Below, piece after piece: positions 27,680-36,273 of a DNA stretch of 64,000 nucleotides. Source of the stretch: Capnocytophaga canimorsus (GTDB lineage: Bacteria; Bacteroidota; Bacteroidia; Flavobacteriales; Flavobacteriaceae); contig NZ_CP022382.1 of assembly GCF_002302565.1 (NCBI RefSeq), positions 1,683,001 through 1,747,000 on the forward strand. The letters are read 5' to 3'. How positions within the stretch are numbered: the first letter of the stretch is position 1; every line of letters starts with the position of its first letter. A model generated the notes under the pieces. The model saw only the letters and a list, made by a program, of their open reading frames with translations. It was not told the origin of the DNA and made no database searches. The translations under genes were made by a program, and so were the position numbers.

Positions 27680-28168
27680 ATGCCAAGAATATATTACAGA
27701 GACAGACATCTTTGTGGAACACCCTTTGAGAGTGAAACCATCAATTTGGAAAATTTCCAAAAGATTTTGACGATGAGTAAGAATAATGCCAGTGATCAGC
27801 AACAAATTGTTACCCTTCCTCAAAAATATTCGTTTGTTCCTTGGAAGAGAGACATCAAAGGGTATAAATATGCAGTGCTTTGGCATACTGATTTGCCACA
27901 CAAAACAATGGAGTACGGCGATTTTTATCTGCCTAAAGCGTTGGTTTTCTATGATGTGAAAGACGCTTACTTCCCGTCTCAATACGTTTTTGTGGCTTGT
28001 ATTGATGGTAAGCTTGAGGTGCGTGAATGTAGGGCTGGTGAGGGAACAATGTGGTTTCAACAAGCCGAATTACACACCTCTATTGAGGATGAGAAAACCG
28101 TGCGACGTATCGAAAAGTCAATGAAAGAACTGCAAATGCTATTCTTAGATGTACTTGTTGAACCTTAA
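27680..28168 (+). CDS. Hypothetical protein
   Basis: I do not recognise this 162-residue protein. No signal peptide or membrane segment. It starts MPRIYYRDRHLCGTPFESET, has aromatic-rich middle strands (YKYAVLWHTDLPHKTMEYGDFYLP, then FYDVKDAYFPSQYVFVACIDG) and ends in a long acidic/basic helix (IEDEKTVRRIEKSMKELQMLF). Codon use is like its neighbours, and a promoter box precedes it, so it is probably a real gene. An antisense frame of similar length lacks such support. Confidence 0.7.
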   Translation: MPRIYYRDRHLCGTPFESETINLENFQKILTMSKNNASDQQQIVTLPQKYSFVPWKRDIKGYKYAVLWHTDLPHKTMEYGDFYLPKALVFYDVKDAYFPSQYVFVACIDGKLEVRECRAGEGTMWFQQAELHTSIEDEKTVRRIEKSMKELQMLFLDVLVEP

Positions 28169-28418
28169 ATTCTATTAGCAAGTGTAACTTTTTGGGGTAG
28201 TTTTTTTCTTCTTTGAATGGAGGCGTATCCAAAGTCTGCGAAAGCAAAGTGTGTAAGAAAAAGAGTGAAAGTAAAAAAACTTTCTCCCTTCAAAAAATGT
28301 TATTTCTTTGTCAAATAAACACATAAGACAATGAAATATAAACATTTAACTTTGGAGCAAGGATGCATAAAAGCATACCTTAAATGTAATAAATCCCAAA
28401 AATTTAAAAATTAATTCC

Positions 28419-28426
28419 TACTTTTG
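28419..28426 (+). promoter_or_regulatory. Promoter box of ppa
   Basis: TACTTTTG matches TAnnTTTG and ends 21 bp before the ppa start, giving a short leader. A second match, TAACTTTG at 28347-28354, lies further upstream. Confidence 0.6.
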
Positions 28427-28447
28427 TAAGCGATAAAATAAAAAGAT

Positions 28448-28975
28448 ATGAATAACAAAGAAAATATTTCGTTTGATGTACTGATTGAAATTCCCAAAGG
28501 AAGCCGTAATAAATATGAATATGATTTTGAGTTGAAAAAAATCCGTTATGACCGTATGATTTTCTCATCAATGATGTATCCTGCGGATTACGGATTCATT
28601 CCTGAAACTTTGGCGCTTGACTCCGACCCCCTTGATGTGTTGGTGTTGGTTTCCGAACCCACTTTTCCAGGTTGTGTGATGGAGGTAAAACCCATAGGCG
28701 TATTCCATATGGCAGACGAAAAAGGACCCGACGAAAAGATGATTTGCGTACCTGTGTCAGACCCTGTTTGGAATAAGCTCAACGATTTGGACGATGTTAA
28801 TCCGCACCTAATTATGGAAATTGAGCATTTCTTCCAAGTATATAAAGATTTAGAAAAGAAAAAAGTAGCTGTAAACGGTTGGGGAAATCTGCAAGAAGCC
28901 ATCGAAATTTATCATCAGTGTAAAGAACGCTATGAGGCTGACCAAACCAAAAATTTTACTATCAGACACAAATAA
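28448..28975 (+). CDS. ppa: Inorganic pyrophosphatase (family I)
   Basis: Ppa hydrolyses pyrophosphate to phosphate in the cytoplasm. The 175-residue product shows RNKYEYDFELKKIRYDRMIFSS, PADYGFIPET and the signature DSDPLDVLVL with the metal-binding Asp residues, and HFFQVYKDLEKKKVAVNGW toward the end. Size matches the bacterial hexameric enzyme. A hairpin terminator follows. Confidence 0.97.
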   Translation: MNNKENISFDVLIEIPKGSRNKYEYDFELKKIRYDRMIFSSMMYPADYGFIPETLALDSDPLDVLVLVSEPTFPGCVMEVKPIGVFHMADEKGPDEKMICVPVSDPVWNKLNDLDDVNPHLIMEIEHFFQVYKDLEKKKVAVNGWGNLQEAIEIYHQCKERYEADQTKNFTIRHK

Positions 28976-28986
28976 TTGGCACAACA

Positions 28987-29020
28987 AACCTTGTGAGGCT
29001 TCATAAGGTTTTTGCTTTTT
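28987..29020 (+). terminator. Terminator of ppa
   Basis: AACCTTGTGA pairs with TCATAAGGTT around a four-base loop, followed by a T-rich tract. It lies 11 bp past the stop. Confidence 0.75.
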
Positions 29021-29127
29021 TATAATACCTTTAAAAATTTAGAGACAATTCAAAAAGTACTAAAAACAAAGTCAAGTTTACGCCTTGTAAATAACGAGTA
29101 ACTATAATTAAAATATACCTAAACGAT

Positions 29128-30210
29128 ATGAAAAATACAACATTAACCGACGTTCACATAGCATTAGGAGCAAAAATGGTTCCTTTTGCAGGATTTAATA
29201 TGCCTGTACAATACGAGGGGGTAAATGCCGAACACGAAACCGTACGCAATGGCGTAGGCGTTTTTGACGTGAGCCATATGGGAGAGTTTATTCTCAAAGG
29301 AAAACACGCTTTGGATTTAATCCAAAAAGTAACTTCTAATGACGCCACTACCTTGTTTGACGGCCGTGCCCAGTACAGCTGTCTGCCCAACGAAACGGGC
29401 GGTATTGTAGATGACCTTATTGTCTATAAAATTGCCGATGAGCATTACCTTTTGGTAGTAAATGCTTCCAATATTGAAAAAGATTGGGAATGGATTAAAA
29501 AACACGATACTTGGGGTGTAGATATGGAGAACGTTTCCGACCAATATTCACTACTTGCCATTCAAGGTCCAAAAGCCATTGATTCAATGCAGTCGCTCAC
29601 TCCCGTAAACCTCTCCGAAATCAAATACTACCATTTTGCCATTGGCAAGTTTGCTGGAGTTAATGATGTCATTATCTCTGCAACAGGATATACAGGAAGT
29701 GGCGGAATAGAAATCTATGTAAAAAACGAACACATCAAACACGTTTGGGACGAAGTCTTCAAAGCTGGAGCTTCCTACGGAATCAAGCCTATTGGTCTGG
29801 CAGCACGTGATACTCTTCGTTTAGAAATGGGCTTCTGCCTATACGGAAATGATATTGATGATACGACTTCGCCCATTGAAGCAGGATTAGGGTGGATTAC
29901 CAAGTTTACCAAAGATTTTGTTAATGCCGAAGCTATTAAAGCTCACAAAGAAAATGGTGTTGCCAAAAAATTAGTAGGCTTTGAGATGCAGGAAAAAGCC
30001 ATTCCACGTCACGATTATGAAATTGTAGATGCCAACGGAAACGTTATCGGAAAAGTAACCAGTGGCACAATGGCACCTTCATTAGGCAAAGGGATTGGCT
30101 TGGGGTATGTGCCTACCGAACTTTCCAAACCTGGAAGCGAAATTTTTATCCAAATCCGTAAAAACAGAGTACCCGCAACCGTAGTGAAATTGCCTTTTTA
30201 CAAACAATAA
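29128..30210 (+). CDS. gcvT: Glycine cleavage system T protein (aminomethyltransferase)
   Basis: GcvT moves the methylene group from aminomethyl-GcvH to tetrahydrofolate, releasing ammonia. The 360-residue product shows [35 protein letters not shown] at the start region, [22 protein letters not shown], the folate-site [14 protein letters not shown] and [17 protein letters not shown]. The other glycine cleavage genes are not adjacent. A palindromic terminator follows. Confidence 0.97.
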   Translation: MKNTTLTDVHIALGAKMVPFAGFNMPVQYEGVNAEHETVRNGVGVFDVSHMGEFILKGKHALDLIQKVTSNDATTLFDGRAQYSCLPNETGGIVDDLIVYKIADEHYLLVVNASNIEKDWEWIKKHDTWGVDMENVSDQYSLLAIQGPKAIDSMQSLTPVNLSEIKYYHFAIGKFAGVNDVIISATGYTGSGGIEIYVKNEHIKHVWDEVFKAGASYGIKPIGLAARDTLRLEMGFCLYGNDIDDTTSPIEAGLGWITKFTKDFVNAEAIKAHKENGVAKKLVGFEMQEKAIPRHDYEIVDANGNVIGKVTSGTMAPSLGKGIGLGYVPTELSKPGSEIFIQIRKNRVPATVVKLPFYKQ

Positions 30211-30233
30211 TTTTCTGTTAAAACAACATCTAA

Positions 30234-30275
30234 AAATAGCGGTTTTACAAATTTGTAAAACCGCTATTTATTTTT
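30234..30275 (+). terminator. 36-bp perfect palindrome, terminator of gcvT
   Basis: AAATAGCGGTTTTACAAA is followed directly by its exact reverse complement (30252-30269) and an AT-rich T tract. The centre ACAAATTTGT is shared with the atpC terminator. Confidence 0.85.
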
Positions 30276-30317
30276 CAGTACTAAATGAAAAGAACCCACT
30301 GATATAGCTACCTGCAT

Positions 30318-30560
30318 TTAGTTTGCTATCGTCCACATTCCGATGAGCAACATTTTCAACAGCAGGAGTCCGTCATAGGGTTTTCACCCGAGGCGGAAAG
30401 TCCTTTTTGATAGTGTTTGTCGATGATAGCGGAAATGGGTTTCCAATCGATAATGGTATCGACTTGTGCGTAAAAAGAGCCTTTTCGGGTGCGTCTTTCC
30501 ACATCGTAAGTTAGTAACAATAAGGGATTCGAGAGTTTGTAGCCTAAAAAATGTCTATTA
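30318..30560 (-). pseudogene. IS5-type transposase, N-terminal remnant with frameshift
   Basis: Minus-strand translation gives HFLGYKLSNPLLLLTYDVE, VDTIIDWKPISAIIDKHYQK and GLSASGENP; then a shift near 30378 to YDGLLLLKMLLIGMW. This is the N-terminal region (DUF772-like) of IS5-type transposases. No start codon and no catalytic domain remain, and the gene stops near 30318. It occupies most of the gap between gcvT and dprA. No inverted repeats are recognisable. Confidence 0.75.
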
Positions 30561-30595
30561 AGCCCCTTTTTACATTAGTTTTTTTCCAAAATCAG

Positions 30596-31702
30596 TTAGA
30601 TGATTTCAAAGGCTTTACCAGGTAGTGCACGTACTACCGATTTCATTTCCAGCTGAAACAGAATATTAGAAACACTATAAATAGGCAAATTGCACCCTAA
30701 TGATATGGCATCTAACAATTGTTTTCCATTACTTTTTAAAAAGGAAACGATGATGGTCTCCTCTGCGGATAATTCTGGAAAAAGTTGATTTTGAACCAGT
30801 TTTGGAGCTGTTTTTTCCCATCCTAATTGATAAACGATATCTTCAGCGTGAAGTAAAATCCGTGCTTTTTCGTTTCTTATCAGTTGATTACAGCCAACGC
30901 TATAGGTATCGGTGGCTCTTCCAGGAACGGCAAAAACCTCTCTGTTGTATGAAAAGGCAATATCGGCAGTTACCAAACTTCCTCCCTTTACTCCTGATTC
31001 TATGACAATGGTAGCTTCGGACATTCCAGCAATAATTCGATTGCGGCTCAAAAAATGATTTCTGTCAAAAGGACTTTGGCACGGAAAGTCAGTTACCAAT
31101 CCACCATTTTGTTCCATTTGGTCAGCGTATTTTTTATGTATTTTCGGATATATGGTATCTAATCCGTGAGCAAGACAAGCAATGGTTTGCAAGTTATTTG
31201 CCAATGCTGATTTGTGGGCCGTGATATCTATGCCATAAGCCAATCCGCTTACTATCACCACATTCCACTGCGCAAGATCTTCTACCAATTTTTCACAAAA
31301 AGCCATACCGTAAGGCGTCACATTCCTTGTGCCTACAATACTAATGATTCGTTTATTTTGCAGATGGATATTTCCTCTTTGGTAGAGTAAAATTGGACTA
31401 TCAGGGCATTGTTTGAGTAACTCAGGATAGTTTTTTTCAGTGAAATAAATTGGAGTAATTTTATACTTTTCAATGAGTTTCAATTCCTTTTCGGCATCTT
31501 TCAAATGAGTACTTACTGATAAATTTTCAATGATTTTACTTCCGATTCCGTCAATTTTTTGTAGTTTTTGTTTGGAAAGAGTAAATACATTTTGAGCACT
31601 TCCACAGTGTGAAATGAGCCGTTTTGCGGTGATGTCTCCTACCAAAGGAGTATTTTTCAAAGCGATAAGGTGAAGTAATTCTTCTTCGGAAAGGACGTTC
31701 AT
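30596..31702 (-). CDS. dprA: DNA-processing protein DprA
   Basis: DprA loads RecA on incoming single-stranded DNA during natural transformation. The 368-residue product starts MNVLSEEELLHLIAL (ATG 31702; the upstream in-frame extension lies over the galE terminator). A helix-hairpin-helix-like N-terminus (LQKIDGIGSKI) precedes the Rossmann core: IVGTRNVTPYG, VVSGLAYGIDITAHKSAL, HGLDTIYPKIHKK, FLSRNRIIAGMSEATIVIE, SGVKGGSLVTADIAFSYNR. A C-terminal winged helix follows. A solitary gene next to an IS remnant. Confidence 0.95.
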   Translation of the reverse strand: MNVLSEEELLHLIALKNTPLVGDITAKRLISHCGSAQNVFTLSKQKLQKIDGIGSKIIENLSVSTHLKDAEKELKLIEKYKITPIYFTEKNYPELLKQCPDSPILLYQRGNIHLQNKRIISIVGTRNVTPYGMAFCEKLVEDLAQWNVVIVSGLAYGIDITAHKSALANNLQTIACLAHGLDTIYPKIHKKYADQMEQNGGLVTDFPCQSPFDRNHFLSRNRIIAGMSEATIVIESGVKGGSLVTADIAFSYNREVFAVPGRATDTYSVGCNQLIRNEKARILLHAEDIVYQLGWEKTAPKLVQNQLFPELSAEETIIVSFLKSNGKQLLDAISLGCNLPIYSVSNILFQLEMKSVVRALPGKAFEII

Positions 31703-31715
31703 AATTTTTATTTTG

Positions 31716-31762
31716 TAAAAAAATGCTCGAAAAAGGAGTAAGTTCGCCAATTTCGAGCATTT
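31716..31762 (-). terminator. Terminator of galE
   Basis: TGCTCGAAA (31724-31732) and TTTCGAGCA (31751-31759) form a stem; on the minus strand it ends in a run of T. It lies between the galE stop and the dprA start. Confidence 0.75.
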
Positions 31763-31769
31763 TTAAGAG

Positions 31770-32792
31770 TTATTTACCTCTAACTTTCTTTTCCCATTTC
31801 CAAGCTGAAGCCATTGCCTCGTCTAATGTAGATTTTGATTTCCAGCCGAGTACGTTATTGGCTTTATCCGTATTTGCGTAAGCAGCGGTAATATCACCCG
31901 CACGTCTACCCACGATTTGATAATTCAGTTTCTCGCCTGAAACTCGCTCAAAACTATTGATTACTTCCAAAACGCTACTTCCTGTTCCTGTTCCAACGTT
32001 GAAAACTTCGTAATTTTCAGTGTTTTTGCCTTCCAACAAGCGTTGCAAAGCCACCACGTGAGCTTTTGCCAAATCCACCACGTGAATATAATCACGAATA
32101 CAAGTTCCGTCAGGTGTTGGATAGTCATCACCAAAAACAGACAATTTTTCACGCAAACCTATACCTGTTTGAGTAATGAAAGGCACTAAATTTTGTGGAA
32201 CTCCTATGGGCAATTCGCCAATTTCGGCAGAAGGGTGTGCTCCAATCGGATTAAAATATCGTAAAGAAATTGCCTGTAAATGAGGGGTTACCTTACACGT
32301 ATCGGCAATGATTTCTTCCCCGATTTGTTTGGTATTTCCGTAAGGAGATTCCGCTTTTTTCACAGGTGCATTTTCTGTAATCGGAAGTTCATCGGCCTGA
32401 CCGTAAACCGTACAAGATGAACTAAATATAAAATGTGCTTTTTCTTTTTTGCTCAATTCTTGCAGAAGATAAACCAAAGTGGTTAAGTTATTTTCATAAT
32501 ACAACAAAGGTTTTTCCACGCTTTCTCCAACTGCCTTCGATGCTGCAAAGTGAATCATTCCTGCAATATCGTGATGTCTCTGGAAAAAATCAATAACTGC
32601 TTGTTTATCACGCAAATCGAACTTTTCAAAAATTGGCTTTTTCCCCGTGATGTTTACAATACGTGGAAGTACATCTTCCGATGAATTTGATAAATTATCA
32701 ATAATAACTACTTCAAAACCTGAGTTTTGCAACTCTACTACTGTATGCGAACCGATAAATCCCAATCCGCCAGTTACAACTATTTTTTTCAT
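31770..32792 (-). CDS. galE: UDP-glucose 4-epimerase
   Basis: GalE interconverts UDP-glucose and UDP-galactose. The 340-residue extended SDR protein starts MKKIVVTGGLGFIGSHTVVE (NAD-binding GxxGxxG), with FSSSCTVYG (catalytic Ser/Thr) and YGNTK (YxxxK), then SLRYFNPIGAHPSAEIGE and DYPTPDGTCIRDYIHVVDLA typical of GalE. The ATG at 32792 is preferred; the longer frame begins with TTG. Confidence 0.95.
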   Translation of the reverse strand: MKKIVVTGGLGFIGSHTVVELQNSGFEVVIIDNLSNSSEDVLPRIVNITGKKPIFEKFDLRDKQAVIDFFQRHHDIAGMIHFAASKAVGESVEKPLLYYENNLTTLVYLLQELSKKEKAHFIFSSSCTVYGQADELPITENAPVKKAESPYGNTKQIGEEIIADTCKVTPHLQAISLRYFNPIGAHPSAEIGELPIGVPQNLVPFITQTGIGLREKLSVFGDDYPTPDGTCIRDYIHVVDLAKAHVVALQRLLEGKNTENYEVFNVGTGTGSSVLEVINSFERVSGEKLNYQIVGRRAGDITAAYANTDKANNVLGWKSKSTLDEAMASAWKWEKKVRGK

Positions 32793-32823
32793 ATCTGTCA
32801 AAAATATATTTTATTTCCGTTTT

Positions 32824-33666
32824 TTAAGATTTGCTAGTATCGCTCACAATATTGAGAACCCTTTGTGGAAAAGGAATTTCGATACCTTCGGCATCAAATC
32901 GTGTCTTAACTGACTCAATAGCACTAAAATAGCAATCCCAATAGTCATCATTATTACACCAAAAACGTACCGAAATATTTACCGAACTATCTGCCAATTC
33001 TTCAACAAAAACAGACGGAGCAGGTTCTTCAAAAGCACGTTTATCACTTTTGGCAATATCCAACAAAATTTCTTTAGCCTTCTGAAGGTCAGAACTATAA
33101 CCAATACCAACTAATACCTTTACTCTTCTTTTATCTTCACGGGTATAGTTAATGATACTATCTCCAAAAAGAGGACCATTAGGAATGATAACTTCCTCAT
33201 TATTAAATTTATTTAATGTGGTAGAAACCAACCCAATACGCTTTACAGTACCTCTTTCGCCTTTGGCTTCAATGTTATCTCCTACCTTAAAAGGCTTGAA
33301 AATCAATATCATAATTCCTCCTGCAAAATTTGATAAGGAACCTTGTAAAGCCAAACCAATAGCAACACCTGCACTGGCTAAAATAGCGAAAAATTGTGTT
33401 GCTGGAACCCCAATAATCTGAATAATTATTAAAAACAATGCTATATGAAGAGTCCATTTAATTAATTGTAAAAGAAAGGTTTGTAAAGTAACATCAACCT
33501 CTCTTCTTATCATTAACTTTTTAGTGAGATTTAACAAAAAACGAATTATATATCTACCCGCAATAAAAGCGACGATTGCTCCAACTAATGCTGGAACAAA
33601 ATTAATGAGTTCAGTAATCCACCCCTTCAATAATTTTTCAAAATCTTCTGCTGTAAAATGATTCAT
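32824..33666 (-). CDS. Small-conductance mechanosensitive channel, MscS family
   Basis: The 280-residue inner-membrane protein has three N-terminal membrane helices, the pore helix ASAGVAIGLALQGSLSNFAGG followed by FKPFKVGDNIEAKGERGTVKRIGLVSTTL, and IIPNGPLFGDSIINYTRED. Size and layout match E. coli MscS. It is 31 bp upstream of galE and may be co-transcribed with it. Confidence 0.93.
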   Translation of the reverse strand: MNHFTAEDFEKLLKGWITELINFVPALVGAIVAFIAGRYIIRFLLNLTKKLMIRREVDVTLQTFLLQLIKWTLHIALFLIIIQIIGVPATQFFAILASAGVAIGLALQGSLSNFAGGIMILIFKPFKVGDNIEAKGERGTVKRIGLVSTTLNKFNNEEVIIPNGPLFGDSIINYTREDKRRVKVLVGIGYSSDLQKAKEILLDIAKSDKRAFEEPAPSVFVEELADSSVNISVRFWCNNDDYWDCYFSAIESVKTRFDAEGIEIPFPQRVLNIVSDTSKS

Positions 33667-34192
33667 TATGCGAATGATTAAAATTTTTAACCCACAAATA
33701 TACGAATAAATATGTAAGTATTCATTTGTCTCTAAAATTAGTGTGTAAAATGTGTAAAAACTGTAAAATTAATACTCATTTATAAACAAATCAGCTATGC
33801 CGTAAAGAATAAGTCAGTGATTTTTTAGGAAAAATTTCGTTTACAAACTTGGTTTTATTCAATCTGAAAAAAAGGTTTCATTTTTTGAAGTATCGTGCTT
33901 TTAAAATCAGTACGTATAAACTTATTAGCACAATTTCAAACACAAATTGAGGTAGTTCACTGATTATGAAAAATAAAGGAAGTGATTTTTTTAATACTGA
34001 TTTATGATATATTTACAATTCTACAAATATTTTTGGTATTATTTATGTGGTTATTTCTTTCAACCCATATTCATAAAGTACTATATTTTTAAATCAAATG
34101 CGGATAATAAAAAGACACTTAGGGGAATAAACTTTTGATTTATTACTTTGAAAAAGGAACGTAAAGAATAAATTTGAAAAACAAAAATAATT
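33667..34192. other. AT-rich intergenic stretch
   Basis: About 525 bp between the divergent mscS-like and lipoprotein genes. No coding frame with plausible start or composition. A weak promoter-like TTACTTTG sits about 45 bp before the lipoprotein start. Nothing else recognised. Confidence 0.6.
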
Positions 34193-34897
34193 ATGAAAAA
34201 GATGTTGATAATTTTTACAAGTCTTTTAGGAACATTGGCTTGTACTTCTTGTTCTAAAGAGAGCAATAGTGGAACTAACGCCACCAAGCCTGGAACGGGC
34301 GTTTATGCAGGTATTTGGTTTATCGGTTCAAGTAGATATGACCTTGCTATCTACCTTCGAGATGACGGAACATACACTGAAGGGCTTCGTAAGAGCGATT
34401 GGAAAACCCGAGTTGATGGAAATTACACCATTCAAGGTAATAAACTTACCACTACGAGTAAATCCGGTGAGAAGTCGTACTATGAATATATGGATAACTA
34501 CAGCTATATGTTAGCTGATGGAGCCTATTTTATGTTCAAAGTAGAATTTGTCAATCAGATTCCGCCCAGTGGCTACAAGTTCCAAAATATTGCAGTGCTT
34601 GATGCTGCAGGTAATTTTTCAGCTTCAGGGGTGAGTGGCTATTTGTATTTTGATGGTAATGGTAAGTTCTCCAATGATAAAAGTGCTTTCACTCAAACTT
34701 CGGGAAGCGGCATAGGAAGTGGCAGCTATTCAGGGCAAAAATACGTCGGAACGTACACCATTTCTAACGGAAATTTAACTCTCCGATACAGTAACGATAC
34801 GACTTCTACACATAGTTTCTTCTACGGTAGACCTTCTACAAAAGGAGATGACGCTACCATCGTGGTAGATGGATACACTTATTTGCAAAAAGAATAG
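34193..34897 (+). CDS. Lipoprotein, lipocalin-like N-terminal domain
   Basis: The 234-residue protein has a lipoprotein signal (MKKMLIIFTSLLGTLACTSC, with the likely lipidated Cys at 20) followed by SKESNSG. Mature part: YAGIWFIGSS, DLAIYLRDDGTYTEG, VDGNYTIQGNKLTT and a second, similar beta-rich half (KYVGTYTISNGNLTLRYSN), resembling lipocalin-like or META-like stress domains. Function unknown. The signal sequence is closely similar in DNA and protein to that of the next gene, which suggests duplication of the cassette start. The Lys-Glu after Cys partly resembles the Capnocytophaga surface-lipoprotein export signal. Confidence 0.7.
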   Translation: MKKMLIIFTSLLGTLACTSCSKESNSGTNATKPGTGVYAGIWFIGSSRYDLAIYLRDDGTYTEGLRKSDWKTRVDGNYTIQGNKLTTTSKSGEKSYYEYMDNYSYMLADGAYFMFKVEFVNQIPPSGYKFQNIAVLDAAGNFSASGVSGYLYFDGNGKFSNDKSAFTQTSGSGIGSGSYSGQKYVGTYTISNGNLTLRYSNDTTSTHSFFYGRPSTKGDDATIVVDGYTYLQKE

Positions 34898-35041
34898 ACG
34901 AGGAACAAGTAAAAAATCAAGAATTTAAAGTTAAAATTATTTGATTCACCACTTTGAGCAAATTTCAAGAGTAAGAAAAAGACTTCGACTTCGCTCATCC
35001 TGACAAGAAGAGTAAAAGTTTAACTATAAAAATTGATAAAT

Positions 35042-36160
35042 ATGAAAAAGATATTAATAATATTTATGAGCCTTTTAGGGACATTGGTGTATAGTTCTTG
35101 TTCTAAAGAGGACAATGGAGGAGGTGGGGCATCGTCATTAAATAATTTGCCCGGAACATTATACATCGAATTTGCTACTGATGGCATCCGTTCGTACAAT
35201 TTTAAAACAGGAAAGCTCTTTAAAGTAACCAAAACGGACAGAGGACCAGGAGTTACAGGTTATGATTTCTCCCACGGAAGCAAGGAAATAGCATTGTCGA
35301 TAGGTACAAGCCGTACTTTTGACTCCTATCAAGATAAGCAAACTTTTATAATGCGACCTTTTGAGGGGAAATATACGTGGTACAGTACGATTTCCGACCC
35401 CAATGGAATACCTTCTAAGGGAAATATTTTTGGTTTCAAATATCAGTATAATGGTATTAGCCCCGAAGGAGAATTCTATCGCGAAGCCCCAATACGGGTT
35501 TCTCCCAATAAAAGATACATCGCCGTAGATGGCAACTATTGGGAAAACAGAGGCATACTCCTATTAGACACGCAAACGGGGAAACTTTTAGCTGAGTTTT
35601 ATACCTCTAAAGCGGATTTAGACTACCAATTTACTCCTGTTTGGACACTTAATAATGAGCTATTTTTTGCTATCAGGGGGGTGTTGTATCGCTGGAAAGA
35701 AGATTATGGAATACAAACAGAACAGGTTTTGAACATCAATAATGGTAATGGAGCGAGTTATGTGGCTGTAAATCCGCAGGGAACACGAGTTGCTTTCCGA
35801 TACAAAGAACATCTATGGATACAGAATATTGACGGAAGTGGATTGCAACAGATTACCACCAGTCCACCATCAGGAAGTTCTAAAGCCGACGGAGAGTATC
35901 AGCCTGTATTTTCACCCGATGGGAAGTATATTGCTTTTGTAGGTTCACCTACAATCGGTCGGATGTGGACAGATTATGACCCTTTGCAACCACGTTTGCC
36001 TCACGTTACTGTAGTTGGCGGAGCGTATGGATATGTATTTATCATTCCTGATAACAACAAACTCTACGATTTGAAAGACCCCACCAGCGGAGCCATAATG
36101 ATTAAAGACAATTATGGTTATTCTGTGGCAGGTTATTTCAGTAATATGATTTGGAGGTAG
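35042..36160 (+). CDS. Surface-type lipoprotein with TolB/PD40-like propeller
   Basis: The 372-residue protein begins MKKILIIFMSLLGTLVYSSC, giving lipidated Cys20 and then SKEDNGGGG; Lys followed by two acidic residues after the Cys is the minimal lipoprotein export signal described in Capnocytophaga. The mature part has repeated propeller blades with PNKRYIAVDG, NPQGTRVAFRYKEHLWIQNIDGSG and FSPDGKYIAFVG (PD40 pattern). The ATG at 35042 is preferred to a TTG nine bases upstream. Function unknown; paralogous to the next gene. Confidence 0.75.
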   Translation: MKKILIIFMSLLGTLVYSSCSKEDNGGGGASSLNNLPGTLYIEFATDGIRSYNFKTGKLFKVTKTDRGPGVTGYDFSHGSKEIALSIGTSRTFDSYQDKQTFIMRPFEGKYTWYSTISDPNGIPSKGNIFGFKYQYNGISPEGEFYREAPIRVSPNKRYIAVDGNYWENRGILLLDTQTGKLLAEFYTSKADLDYQFTPVWTLNNELFFAIRGVLYRWKEDYGIQTEQVLNINNGNGASYVAVNPQGTRVAFRYKEHLWIQNIDGSGLQQITTSPPSGSSKADGEYQPVFSPDGKYIAFVGSPTIGRMWTDYDPLQPRLPHVTVVGGAYGYVFIIPDNNKLYDLKDPTSGAIMIKDNYGYSVAGYFSNMIWR

Positions 36161-36273
36161 AAAAAGACTTTGAATTCCCTTTCTTTGATAAAAACAAACA
36201 ATCTGAGGCATCACATTACAAACAGAAACATTACATAATGGTATCTTTTAGAAAGTAACTTTAATGCATAAAT

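Noticed and set aside
27602..28063. 153-codon minus-strand frame opposite the gene at 27680
   Set aside because: The plus-strand frame has a promoter box and better codon use; both are unlikely to be real.
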